From Barnesiella sp. An55 (GTDB lineage: Bacteria > Bacteroidota > Bacteroidia > Bacteroidales > Barnesiellaceae): 64,000 nt of DNA. Where the stretch lies: NCBI RefSeq assembly GCF_002161555.1, contig NZ_NFHZ01000011.1, positions 62,001-126,000 of the forward strand, given 5' to 3'. Shown piece by piece: positions 44,701 through 51,773 of this stretch (its first letter is position 1; the number at the start of each line of letters is the position of its first letter). The notes beneath the pieces were generated by a model, which made no database searches, had not been told where the DNA came from, and worked only from the letters and a program-made list of their open reading frames with translations. The position numbers and the translations under genes are program-made.

Positions 44701-45431
44701 ACCTCTTCAAGAACAATACTTCGCTCACCCGGGTGGTGGCCAACGGTGCCATAGCTTCGGTATCGAACTATACCTTTGGCGGCTGCACCGCTCTCGAGCG
44801 TATCTATATCAACAGCGCACTCCCCTCGGGAGCAAGTTCCAATACCTTCGACAAGGTGCCCGAGAGCTGCAAGATCTATGTTCCGGCCGAGGCCTGCGAC
44901 GACTATGTCGGAGCCAACTACTGGAACAAGTTTGAGATTCTGCCCTGGCTCACCGAACTCTCCATCGTATCTACCACTCCCGAGATGACCTTCGACGGTG
45001 GTACTGCCCTCGAAATTGACGGACAGACAACGACCTTCACCGTTACCTTTAACCGTAATCTGGTAGAGGCCGACGCCGTTACGGCCGTGTTGAAACAGGG
45101 TGATGCCGAACTTGAAGGGCAGACCTTCAAACTCTCGAGCGAAGGAGCCGTGCTCACACTCATGCGCGAGGGTGAAGTTCTTGCCGCCGGCGACTATACG
45201 CTGGTGGTGACCACCGCAACCGCTACCTTCCAAATCTCTTTCCGGGTGGCTACGCCCACCGGCATCGAGGGTATCGGAGCCGACAAGGAGGTGTTGATGT
45301 GCGAATACTATTCGGTCGATGGCAAGCGTTTGCCGGCTCTCGCACCGGGTATAAACCTGGTGAAAGTCGTGTATGACGACCATTCGGTCGAGGTGTTGAA
45401 GGTCTTTGTCAACCCCGACCTGCGTCGCTGA
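41763..45431 (+). CDS. B12-regulated LRR surface protein with novel N-terminal domain and Ig domain
   Basis: 1222 residues from the ATG at 41763; the frame is open to 41703 but the signal peptide (MKKFYLFMFLLLAVVQLPAQ) fixes the start. Residues about 40-220 form a domain shared with the next gene: NWTGEG, ALAVQWN, ALVWGFRWDG, ADPRF, GLGYDVN, WSCTDPEDYW. An Ig-like domain follows (about 235-315; QPESLVVSPGEPVTFAP...DAGSYYCLASN). Then about thirty BspA-type LRR_5 repeats of 23 residues run to about 1045 (IG..AF.GC..L..V.LP), a cap (IYVPAEACDDYV), a further beta domain and a sorting-like C-terminus (YYSVDGKRLPALAPGINLVKVVY). It sits directly under riboswitch 2. It may bind cobamides, B12 carrier proteins or other surface partners. 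Confidence 0.85.
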   Translation: MKKFYLFMFLLLAVVQLPAQVLVQGCPHPTAMQLVLPQAIADGTFTMDMIENWTGEGSNRAALAVQWNVDGEESALVWGFRWDGEATGATMIMAIAAADPRFVIASESGTAFGSTVSGLGYDVNKSGDFAISKDGEVLHANEIGLIPMSGYTYDGWSCTDPEDYWQSGWYQGYWSYWTKSSDSEPWGYSNMGISGRKLTNGCWDGWSFAAGMQSYAWKPLAAASKNGLTAPSVKTQPESLVVSPGEPVTFAPVFGGDSLTFQWYKDKTVIRDAVSATYSIASATTGDAGSYYCLASNRLGTVSTETVTLTVGEKPVVAMPGEVPGTAVVMYDDSYATFSGTLTIPSTVELDGKPCTVTGIGDMAFMGCVKLTAVVLPETVQTIGEGAFYGCSRLASITLPAAITAIGAEAFGDCVSLATLTTNENLKTIGRSAFAGCAALTSVTLPEGVTSLGALAFKDCVKLTSTTLGNSLTQVGDSAFYGCAALAAVALPATVNRVGNHAFYGCNSLRTMTLAEQSALREIGAYAFAETAVESVALPDGLTSLGNYAFNKCTSLTTVSLGNGLTAIGDYTFADCKALTSVELGKALTTIGSRAFNNAALTSLVLPETMQTIGEWAFYYCPLTTLTLNNRLQSIGSRAFYGAAIQSLDIPNSVTELGTYAFSSCKKLESLTVGTGITQISDYAFNGCSALSQVSSPAVTEIGASAFKGCTALKSLPLNDRIVTLGGSAFSGCTGITEVTVPNSVTSMGSSVFEKCTALTAATLGTGLASVPDYTFNGCTALTAVTLPANITAIGKYAFQSTGLTTLPLTEQITEIKDYAFKGCTKLTEVDVPDRVTALGGYVFRECTGLRTVRMGGGITAVPTYAFYGCTVLESVVLSDKIVEIGDYAFYNCKGLKKLPEAPGVTTFGKSAFYGCTGLESAQFSDKVTTLGSAIFSGCTSLTSIVVPDGVTSLGASAFYGCSSLESAVLGAGVKKLDSNLFKNNTSLTRVVANGAIASVSNYTFGGCTALERIYINSALPSGASSNTFDKVPESCKIYVPAEACDDYVGANYWNKFEILPWLTELSIVSTTPEMTFDGGTALEIDGQTTTFTVTFNRNLVEADAVTAVLKQGDAELEGQTFKLSSEGAVLTLMREGEVLAAGDYTLVVTTATATFQISFRVATPTGIEGIGADKEVLMCEYYSVDGKRLPALAPGINLVKVVYDDHSVEVLKVFVNPDLRR

Positions 45432-45461
45432 TCGACCGGGATACAACAAATCACGGGTGTT

Positions 45462-45484
45462 CTCCCGGGGCTGAGCTCCGGGAG
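45462..45484 (+). other. Intercistronic hairpin
   Basis: CTCCCGGGGCT pairs with AGCTCCGGGAG (one G-U pair) as an almost perfect palindrome between the LRR and propeller genes. No T-run follows, so it is more likely an mRNA processing or stability element than a terminator. Confidence 0.5.
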
Positions 45485-45513
45485 GCTCCCTTAAAAAAGA
45501 GAAACAGAGCAAG

Positions 45514-47694
45514 ATGAAACGATATATACTCCTTTTGACCGCCTGGATGAGCAGTATGCTTGCGCTCGTCGGGGCCTATCCGCTCTCCGATATCACCTAT
45601 TGGACGGGCGAGGGAGAGGTCGAGGTAGCCTTGGTGATAGCCTGGAACGACGGTCGTTTGCCCGAAGCGTTGGCCTGGGGCTACCGGGGCACTGGCGAGA
45701 CTACCGTGGTGACCATGCTCAACGAGGTGGTGAAGGCCGATCCCCGGCTCTTTTCGCTCACCCGTCGTCAAGGGGGTTATACGGTCGATGGACTTGGTTT
45801 CGACCTGAATGGCGAGAATACCATAGCTTTGGTGGTGGGGGGCGATACCACCTATCCCAAGTATCAGCCATCGGGGCTGTTCACTTCGACTCCCAACAAC
45901 TACAACCGCTGGAGTTGTACCGACGCAGAGGACCACTGGAATTCGCCTACCGAGGCCGAACCCGGTGTGTGGCGTTGTCTCGAGCTGAGTCCCGACGGCG
46001 CAACTGTCGAGGCCGATGTGAATACCACCCGCCTGCAACCGGGTGCTACCTATCTGTTCTGTTACGAGATGCCCGACGGCAGCCGCCCCGACCACACCGG
46101 GGCCGTGGCTGTGGAACCCTATGAACTGGCACCGGTCGATTACACGCAAGGCATCTTCCTGGTCAACGAGGATTGGTATGGCTGGGACAATGGTACGGTC
46201 AATTTCCTCACGAGCGACGGCCATTGGGTCTATCGGGCTTTCCGGCGGGAGAACCCCGGAGAAACGCTGGGCGTGACCACTCAGTATGGTGCCATCTATG
46301 GCGACCGTTTTTTCTTCGTGTCGAAACAGGCCAACGGCTCGACCGACTCCTCGACAGGAGGCCGGTTGGTGGTGGCCGATGCACACACTTTGAAAAAGAT
46401 TGCCGCCTTCGACGAGCTGGGAGGCGATGGACGTGCCTTTGTAGGGGTCGATGAGAAGACCGCCTACATAAGTACCTCGGCCGGTATCACGCGCCTCGAT
46501 TTGGAGTCGATACGTGTGGGCGAGACGATTGCCGGTACTGCCGGAGACGGAGGCCTTTATAGCGGGCAGGTAGGAGCTATGGTGCGAGCCGGCCGCTATG
46601 TGTTTGCCGCCAAGCAGTCGGTAGGAGTGCTGGTCATCGATGCCGCCTCCCACACGTTATATACGACGCTCGAGTTACCCACCATATCGACCCTTACTCT
46701 GGGACGCGATGGTTGTGTATGGGCGGCCGATGCCACTTCGCTCATTCGCATCGATGTGGCTACCCTCGAGATGTGGAATCGCCCGTTGCCCGAAGATTGT
46801 CGGGTATCCAGTAGCTGGGGTGCGTGGAATGCTGGCAGTTTATGTGCGGCATATCGAAAAAATTTTCTTTATTTTGCAAATGAAAAAGGAAAACAAATAG
46901 CCCGTTACCATATCGATACCGACGAATTGGATGCGGCATTTTTTACCTTGCCCGACCAGGACAAGGAATATGTACAGCAGTTTCAAGGAGCCGGCTTGCG
47001 GGTAGAGCCGCAGAACGACCGCCTGTTCGTGACCACGACCCAGAGCGGTTACCTGTCGCATTACATGCACAATTGGGTGTATGTGGTCGATGGCCTCTCG
47101 GGCGAACGGTTGAATACGGTAGAACTCGAACCCTATTACTGGTTCCCGGCCATGCCGGTCTTTCCCGACAACGAGGCTCCGGTTATCGCAATAGCCGACG
47201 AGCTGACGGTAGCCGACGAACCGATGAAACTCTCGTTGCTCGAGGCTGTGACCGATGCCGATAATCTGTCGGCTGCCATTGTATCGACCGTCGCTGTCGA
47301 GGATAGTACGGTAGCTGCTGCCCGGGTGTCGGGGTATGACCTCACGTTGACGGCCGTGAAACCAGGCGATACCTGGTTGACCCTCACGGCCAATTCGAAT
47401 GGCCGACTTGCCACAAAGCGTGTCGCGTTGCATGTGACCGGTGTGAGTGCGGCGGCGCGGATAGAGACCAGATGCATAGAGGCTTGGCCCAATCCGGTAC
47501 ATGATTGGCTCACGTTGCGCGCTCCTGCGGGTTCGACCTTCAGGGTGACCGACTTGCGGGGAGTGGTTGTGTGCCAAGGTCGGGTAACCGATGTGCCGGC
47601 TGGCATAGACCTCTCGGGTGTTTCGCCTGGCGTCTATCTGCTTGCGGTACAACGGGGCGATGAAATAGAGAATATACGACTTATAAAGCAATAA
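45514..47694 (+). CDS. B12-regulated beta-propeller surface protein with shared N-terminal domain
   Basis: 726 residues. Signal peptide to about 21 (ending GAYP). Residues about 25-205 repeat the N-terminal domain of the LRR protein upstream (YWTGEG, ALVIAWN, ALAWGYRGTGE, ADPRL, GLGFDLN, WSCTDAEDHW). From about 215 a DUF5074/YncE-like propeller follows (GIFLVNEDWYGWDNGTVNFLTSDGHWVYRAF; GRLVVADAHTLKKIAAFDELGGDGRAFVGVD; GRYVFAAKQSVGVLVIDA), related in type to BtuG. Then comes an Ig-like segment (about 545-640) and a type IX-like sorting domain (EAWPNPVHDWLTLRAP...GVYLLAVQRGDEIENI). Its propeller and riboswitch control suggest a secreted or surface relative of BtuG that is anchored by a different route. 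Confidence 0.83.
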   Translation: MKRYILLLTAWMSSMLALVGAYPLSDITYWTGEGEVEVALVIAWNDGRLPEALAWGYRGTGETTVVTMLNEVVKADPRLFSLTRRQGGYTVDGLGFDLNGENTIALVVGGDTTYPKYQPSGLFTSTPNNYNRWSCTDAEDHWNSPTEAEPGVWRCLELSPDGATVEADVNTTRLQPGATYLFCYEMPDGSRPDHTGAVAVEPYELAPVDYTQGIFLVNEDWYGWDNGTVNFLTSDGHWVYRAFRRENPGETLGVTTQYGAIYGDRFFFVSKQANGSTDSSTGGRLVVADAHTLKKIAAFDELGGDGRAFVGVDEKTAYISTSAGITRLDLESIRVGETIAGTAGDGGLYSGQVGAMVRAGRYVFAAKQSVGVLVIDAASHTLYTTLELPTISTLTLGRDGCVWAADATSLIRIDVATLEMWNRPLPEDCRVSSSWGAWNAGSLCAAYRKNFLYFANEKGKQIARYHIDTDELDAAFFTLPDQDKEYVQQFQGAGLRVEPQNDRLFVTTTQSGYLSHYMHNWVYVVDGLSGERLNTVELEPYYWFPAMPVFPDNEAPVIAIADELTVADEPMKLSLLEAVTDADNLSAAIVSTVAVEDSTVAAARVSGYDLTLTAVKPGDTWLTLTANSNGRLATKRVALHVTGVSAAARIETRCIEAWPNPVHDWLTLRAPAGSTFRVTDLRGVVVCQGRVTDVPAGIDLSGVSPGVYLLAVQRGDEIENIRLIKQ

Positions 47695-47721
47695 TTATTA
47701 ACCTTTTAAAATTGTCAGACA

Positions 47722-48687
47722 ATGAAAAAATTTTTACTTGCAATGGCCTTGTGCGTGTGTGGCGCCGTTTCGGCCGAGGAGATTGTGTTGGATCTTGCCA
47801 ATCCCAATAACCCCGTCAATTATGACGAAAGTGGGGTGTGGACCAATGTGTATAAAGACGATATGATTTCTTCGCAACAGTTCGTATTCTCTCATGGCGT
47901 AACATCGCCCACTTCTTTCTATGGTTTTGTCCCCAGCAAATCGACTACGATTACCGCTTCGGCCGGTATGGACGACCAGTTTGGCTGCATGGCCAAGGGT
48001 GGTTATGCCGGTGAAGGCACTCCTTTCTTTGTATCGTATTGGGATTCCTATACCGAGTCAACGCAAGACATGTACAGCTGTGAGGCATTTACACCCAACT
48101 CCTATTATGCCGTGGGTTGCTATGTGTGCAACAGCCCCTATGTCTATTATACGATTCAGCAAGGTAATACCTACTCCAAGAAATTCGAGCAGGGCGACTG
48201 GTTCAAGCTGGTAGTTCACGGGGTCGATGAGTTTGATTCAGAGGTGGGTACGGTAGAATATTATTTAGCCGACTACCGCTCGCAGAACCCTGAGGAGTGG
48301 AAACTCAACAACTCGTGGGAATGGATTGACCTGAGCTCGCTGGGTCGGGTGCTGACCATCTATTTCACCCTTGAGTCGAGCGACACGGGCGAGTGGGGTA
48401 TGAATACTCCGGCCTATTTCTGTCTCGACCGGCTTACGGTTTCGACCGATAAACCTTCGTCAATCGAGGAGGCTGCAGTTGCTACGGTAAAAGCCTATTA
48501 CGATCGTGCCAACGGTTTGATTCGTGTAGAGTCGGCCAACCCGGTAGAGGCTGCTGTTTACAACATGAATGGAGCTTTGGTAATGAACCAGTATGTAGAT
48601 GGCACGGCTTCGATCGATATGAGCGCTTATCCCTCGGGCGTATATGTAGTGCGCTGCGGTGGGTATAGCGTGAAGATTGTCAAGTAA
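47722..48687 (+). CDS. DUF4465 secreted protein with sorting C-terminus
   Basis: 321 residues. Signal peptide to about 18 (ending VSA). The DUF4465 core spans about 25-240: CMAKGGYAGEGTPFFVSYWD, CYVCNSPYVYYTIQQG, KKFEQGDWFKLVVHGVD, GTVEYYLADYRSQ, WEWIDLSSLGRVLTIYFTLESSD and NTPAYFCLDRL. The last 75 residues form a type IX-like sorting domain (VEAAVYNMNGALVMNQYVDG...PSGVYVVRCGGY). DUF4465 proteins recur in Bacteroidales B12 loci; I know no proven biochemical role for this one. It follows the propeller gene after 27 bases, so it belongs to the riboswitch-2 operon, and it is closed by a terminator. Confidence 0.88.
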   Translation: MKKFLLAMALCVCGAVSAEEIVLDLANPNNPVNYDESGVWTNVYKDDMISSQQFVFSHGVTSPTSFYGFVPSKSTTITASAGMDDQFGCMAKGGYAGEGTPFFVSYWDSYTESTQDMYSCEAFTPNSYYAVGCYVCNSPYVYYTIQQGNTYSKKFEQGDWFKLVVHGVDEFDSEVGTVEYYLADYRSQNPEEWKLNNSWEWIDLSSLGRVLTIYFTLESSDTGEWGMNTPAYFCLDRLTVSTDKPSSIEEAAVATVKAYYDRANGLIRVESANPVEAAVYNMNGALVMNQYVDGTASIDMSAYPSGVYVVRCGGYSVKIVK

Positions 48688-48742
48688 CTGATATAAGTGT
48701 ATGATAATTTATTAGTTAAGTCCCTACTGCCATAGGGTATGG

Positions 48743-48783
48743 TGCCTCCGGCGAAGTGATTCGACGGGGGCATCTCTTTTTTC
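48743..48783 (+). terminator. Terminator after first DUF4465 gene
   Basis: TGCCTCCG (48743-48750) pairs with CGGGGGCA (48765-48772), with inner CGAA/TTCG around a GTGA loop, followed by TCTCTTTTTT. The second DUF4465 copy has a near-identical terminator at 49991. Confidence 0.85.
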
Positions 48784-48946
48784 TCCTTTCCCGTTTTGCT
48801 GTTTGGTTGCATCCGATCTGTTTTTCCCCTTAGGTTGAAAAAGAATGAAATTTTTTCTTTCTCCGATAGGGGTAAAACCCGGGGTGTGCGTTATCCTATC
48901 GACACCGCACATTTTCCGATGGCAGGTGTGATGCGAAAAGAATAGT

Positions 48947-49933
48947 ATGAACGTATTAAAACTTAAGATGCGAATGAGAATAATGTTACTTGCTTTGGCA
49001 GTTTGTCTTTATGGTACAGTTTCGGCCGAAGTCATTGTGTTGGATTTGTCGAAGCCGATAGAAGCAATTGAATATAACGAGAAAGGAGTATGGACCGACG
49101 TCTATAAGGATGGGAGTATCATACGCTCGCAAGAGTTTACCTTCTCGCATGTTTCGTCATCGCCAACTTACTACAACGGCTTTTTTGCCAGCCAGTCAAG
49201 CACGATATTCGAGAGTGCCAGATCCAACGACCAGTGGGGCTGTATGGCTCGTGGAGGCTATGCCGGTGAGGGTTCCCCTTATCTGGTTGCCTACTGGGAT
49301 TCCGAACTTTTATCGGTGGAGAATAGTTGCCAGGTAACCATGTCGTCTCCCTATTATGCTGCCGGGTTTTATGTGTGCAACAGCCCCTATACCTACTATG
49401 CGATACAAAAAGGGAACATACTGGCCAAGAAGTTTGAACAAGGAGACTGGCTCAAACTGATTGCTCACGGGGTCGATGCCTCTGGTACCGAAACAGGAAC
49501 GGTAGAGTACTTTCTGGCCGATTATCGGGCCGAGAAACCGGAATAGTGGACTTTGAACAAGTCGTGGGAGTGGGTTGACCTGAGTTCCCTGGGTAAAGTC
49601 TCGTCGATCTATTTTACCCTCGATTCGAGCGATAAGGGCGAGTATGGCATGAAGACACCATCCTACTTTTGCCTCGACCGCCTCACGGTATTGACCGTCC
49701 CTTCGTCGGTCGAAAATACTGCGCTTCCTACGGTTAAGGCCTACTACGACCGGGCCCAAGGTGTAGTGCGGGTAGAGTCGGTCGAGCCGGTAGAAGCAGC
49801 CCTATATAATATGCACGGCATGCTGATGATGAAACAACAGGTGGATGGGATATCCACTTTCGATATGACGGCTTGTCCGTCGGGTATTTATGTAATACGC
49901 TGTGGAGAATATCAAGTGAAGATTGTAAAATGA
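48947..49933 (+). pseudogene. Second DUF4465 gene, broken by an in-frame amber codon
   Basis: One frame of 328 codons interrupted at TAG 49544-49546. Before it lies signal peptide plus DUF4465 (CMARGGYAGEGSPYLVAYWD, KKFEQGDWLKLIAHGVD, GTVEYFLADYRAEKPE). After it the same frame continues with WTLNKSWEWVDLSSLGKVSSIYFTLDSSD through the sorting domain to the stop at 49933. In the upstream paralog the aligned codon is GAG (Glu, in NPEEW), so a single G-to-T change explains the break. Two separate genes are unlikely: the downstream part would start at TTG without a signal peptide. The rest of the sequence is undamaged, so the mutation is recent, or the stop is read through at some level. Truncated secreted product would lose the C-terminal sorting domain. 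Confidence 0.85.
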
Positions 49934-49990
49934 CTACTATAGAAAGTGTGTGATGATTATTAGCTAAGTCCCTATTTCCACAGTGTTTGG

Positions 49991-50030
49991 CGTCTCCGGC
50001 GAAGTGATTCGACGGGGGCGTTTCTTTTTT
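49991..50030 (+). terminator. Terminator after second DUF4465 copy
   Basis: CGTCTCCG (49991-49998) pairs with CGGGGGCG (50013-50020), inner CGAA/TTCG with GTGA loop, then TTTCTTTTTT. Its core GCGAAGTGATTCGACGGGGGC is identical to the terminator at 48743. The remaining bases to 50220 show no gene. Confidence 0.85.
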
Positions 50031-50220
50031 GGGGGGAGGCGGAGGGGATGATTGTCTCTTGACTCTTGGCTCCGTGTGGTTGAATATTGCTATCGGTTGG
50101 CTATTCCCTCTTATCTCCAGTCCTGTTCTCTAAGTCGGAATCGCTGCTCATTAACTCCGATTTAACACAATTTGGTTATCGAGCACTGTCCATTAACATA
50201 TATGATACCTGAAATTCTGT

Positions 50221-50228
50221 TATCTTTG
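50221..50228 (+). promoter_or_regulatory. -7 box of the metallopeptidase gene
   Basis: TATCTTTG, perfect -7 consensus, 68 bases before the ATG at 50296; -33 element not clear. Confidence 0.55.
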
Positions 50229-50295
50229 CCGCCAAGCAGGATGCCATTTTTATGACATCGAGCTTGATAACCAATTTATAAAAAAGGGAAAGACT

Positions 50296-50976
50296 ATGAT
50301 TTATGTATTGTTTATACTCATTGCGTTGGTAAGCTTTGCTGTACAGCGTACCCTGCAGAGCAAGTTTGAACGTTATTCGCAGATTCCCATCCCCTATGGG
50401 CTTACGGGGCGCGATATCGCCATGCGCATGTTGCAGGAGAATGGCATCAACGACGTGAAGGTGACCCAGATCGACGGTCGCCTCACCGACCACTACAACC
50501 CTGCGACCCATACCGTCAACCTCAGCCGTGACGTGTATTACGGCAACAGCGTGGCTGCTGCCGCCGTTGCCGCTCACGAGTGTGGACATGCCGTGCAGCA
50601 TGCCCGGGCCTACTCGTTCCTGACGTTGCGGTCGGCGTTGGTGCCTTTTGTGAGTTTCGCTTCGAATTGGGTACAGTGGATTTTGCTGATAGGAATCTTT
50701 ACCATCCAAACTGTGCCTCAGATCATGTTTGTAGGCATCATCCTGTTTGCCGCCACGACGCTGTTCAGTTTCGTTACACTGCCGGTTGAAATCAATGCCA
50801 GCCAGAGGGCTTTGGCCTGGCTGAACCAGGCTGGAGTAACCGACTCTACCACGCACGACAAGGCACAGGATGCCCTCAAGTGGGCCGCCTACACCTATGT
50901 GGTAGCCGCTTTGGGTTCGCTGGCTACACTGGTATATTACATCCTCATCTTTGTGGGTGGCCGTCGCGACGAATAA
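50296..50976 (+). CDS. Membrane zinc metallopeptidase, YugP family
   Basis: 226 residues. N-terminal membrane helix (IYVLFILIALVSFAV, about 2-16), then GLTGRDIAMRMLQENGI and the zinc-binding motif HECGHAVQH (about 94-102) preceded by YYGNSVAAAAVAA. Two or three more helices (about 122-162 and 199-221) and the family stretch LPVEINASQRALAWL, which carries the third metal-ligand region. YugP-type proteins are found in most bacteria; their substrates are unknown. Monocistronic between two terminators. The family call is firm. Confidence 0.92.
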   Translation: MIYVLFILIALVSFAVQRTLQSKFERYSQIPIPYGLTGRDIAMRMLQENGINDVKVTQIDGRLTDHYNPATHTVNLSRDVYYGNSVAAAAVAAHECGHAVQHARAYSFLTLRSALVPFVSFASNWVQWILLIGIFTIQTVPQIMFVGIILFAATTLFSFVTLPVEINASQRALAWLNQAGVTDSTTHDKAQDALKWAAYTYVVAALGSLATLVYYILIFVGGRRDE

Positions 50977-51008
50977 GAGCCGTTACCGCAGTTTAACAAA
51001 ATAGGTCG

Positions 51009-51043
51009 AAAACCGTTGCTTTAGGTTTGGCAACGGTTTTTTT
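51009..51043 (+). terminator. Terminator of the metallopeptidase gene
   Basis: AACCGTTGC (51011-51019) pairs with GCAACGGTT (51030-51038), 9 pairs, flanked by A-run and T7; can work in both directions. Confidence 0.85.
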
Positions 51044-51071
51044 ATGAAAAGAAAACAAAAATATTTTCTTG

Positions 51072-51103
51072 CTTGGTAAGTATAAGCAATTTGCTTATTT
51101 TTG
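51072..51103 (+). promoter_or_regulatory. Promoter of the second DUF3575 operon
   Basis: CTTG (51072-51075), a 20-base spacer and TATTTTTG (51096-51103). The leader to the ATG at 51209 is about 100 bases. Confidence 0.5.
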
Positions 51104-51208
51104 TTCCGTTTTTTGAGCAAGGTTTAATTTTTTGAATAAGATTTGTCGATTGGCGTTTCAGGTGAAGCCTCTCGATAAAGTGGATCGGTTATCGATCTGG
51201 ATGAATGT

Positions 51209-51757
51209 ATGAAGAAGTTTCTGTTTAGGCTCTTGTGTGTGGTTACGGCCATCTTGAGTACGCAATTTGTCAATGCACAGCGGGTCGCTTTAAAAAGTAA
51301 TTTGATCGATTGGGCCACATTATCGCCCAACTTGGCTTTAGAAATGAGGCTCAACGGGAGGTTGACGCTCGATATCAGTGCGACTACGCATCCGTTTTCG
51401 TTTACCATTGCCGATATAAAGGCCACTCATGCCCGATTGCAGCCCGAGTTGCGCTACTGGTTCAACCGGCCTATGGCGCGTCATTTCGTGGGGCTCAGTT
51501 TCTTGGGTGCCCTGTACAACGTGAGGTTTAAGGAACACTGGTATGAAGGCGATATGTGGGGCGCAGGCCTCTCGTATGGCTATGCGTTTGTGTTGAGCAA
51601 GCACTGGAATATGGAGGCTACGCTCGGGGTGGGTATGGCCCGGTTGCGAGCTTTTGACTATCGCGAGGGCGAGGAGAAACCCGATACGCCCAACTTGCGC
51701 AAGTGGTCGCCGGTTCCCATTCGGCTGGGCCTCTCGTTTTCCTATATATTCAAGTGA
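51209..51757 (+). CDS. DUF3575 outer-membrane protein (second copy)
   Basis: 182 residues. Signal peptide to about 23 (ending NAQ), then RVALKSNLIDWATLSPNLALEMRLNGRLTLDISATTHPF, the DUF3575 opening seen also at 12172. The remaining strands (ARLQPELRYWFNRPMARHFVGLSFLG, WGAGLSYGYAFVLSKHWNMEATLGVGM) and a terminal aromatic strand (LGLSFSYIFK) point to a small outer-membrane barrel. It precedes an OmpA-like gene by 16 bases, the same pairing as in the fimbrial operon, but here no fimbrillin follows. Confidence 0.86.
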   Translation: MKKFLFRLLCVVTAILSTQFVNAQRVALKSNLIDWATLSPNLALEMRLNGRLTLDISATTHPFSFTIADIKATHARLQPELRYWFNRPMARHFVGLSFLGALYNVRFKEHWYEGDMWGAGLSYGYAFVLSKHWNMEATLGVGMARLRAFDYREGEEKPDTPNLRKWSPVPIRLGLSFSYIFK

Positions 51758-51773
51758 TTATAATCTGTGACGT

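Noticed and set aside
49553-49933. Separate small gene starting at TTG 49553
   Set aside because: It continues the DUF4465 frame directly after the amber codon and aligns with the C-terminal half of the upstream paralog; it has no signal peptide or promoter of its own.
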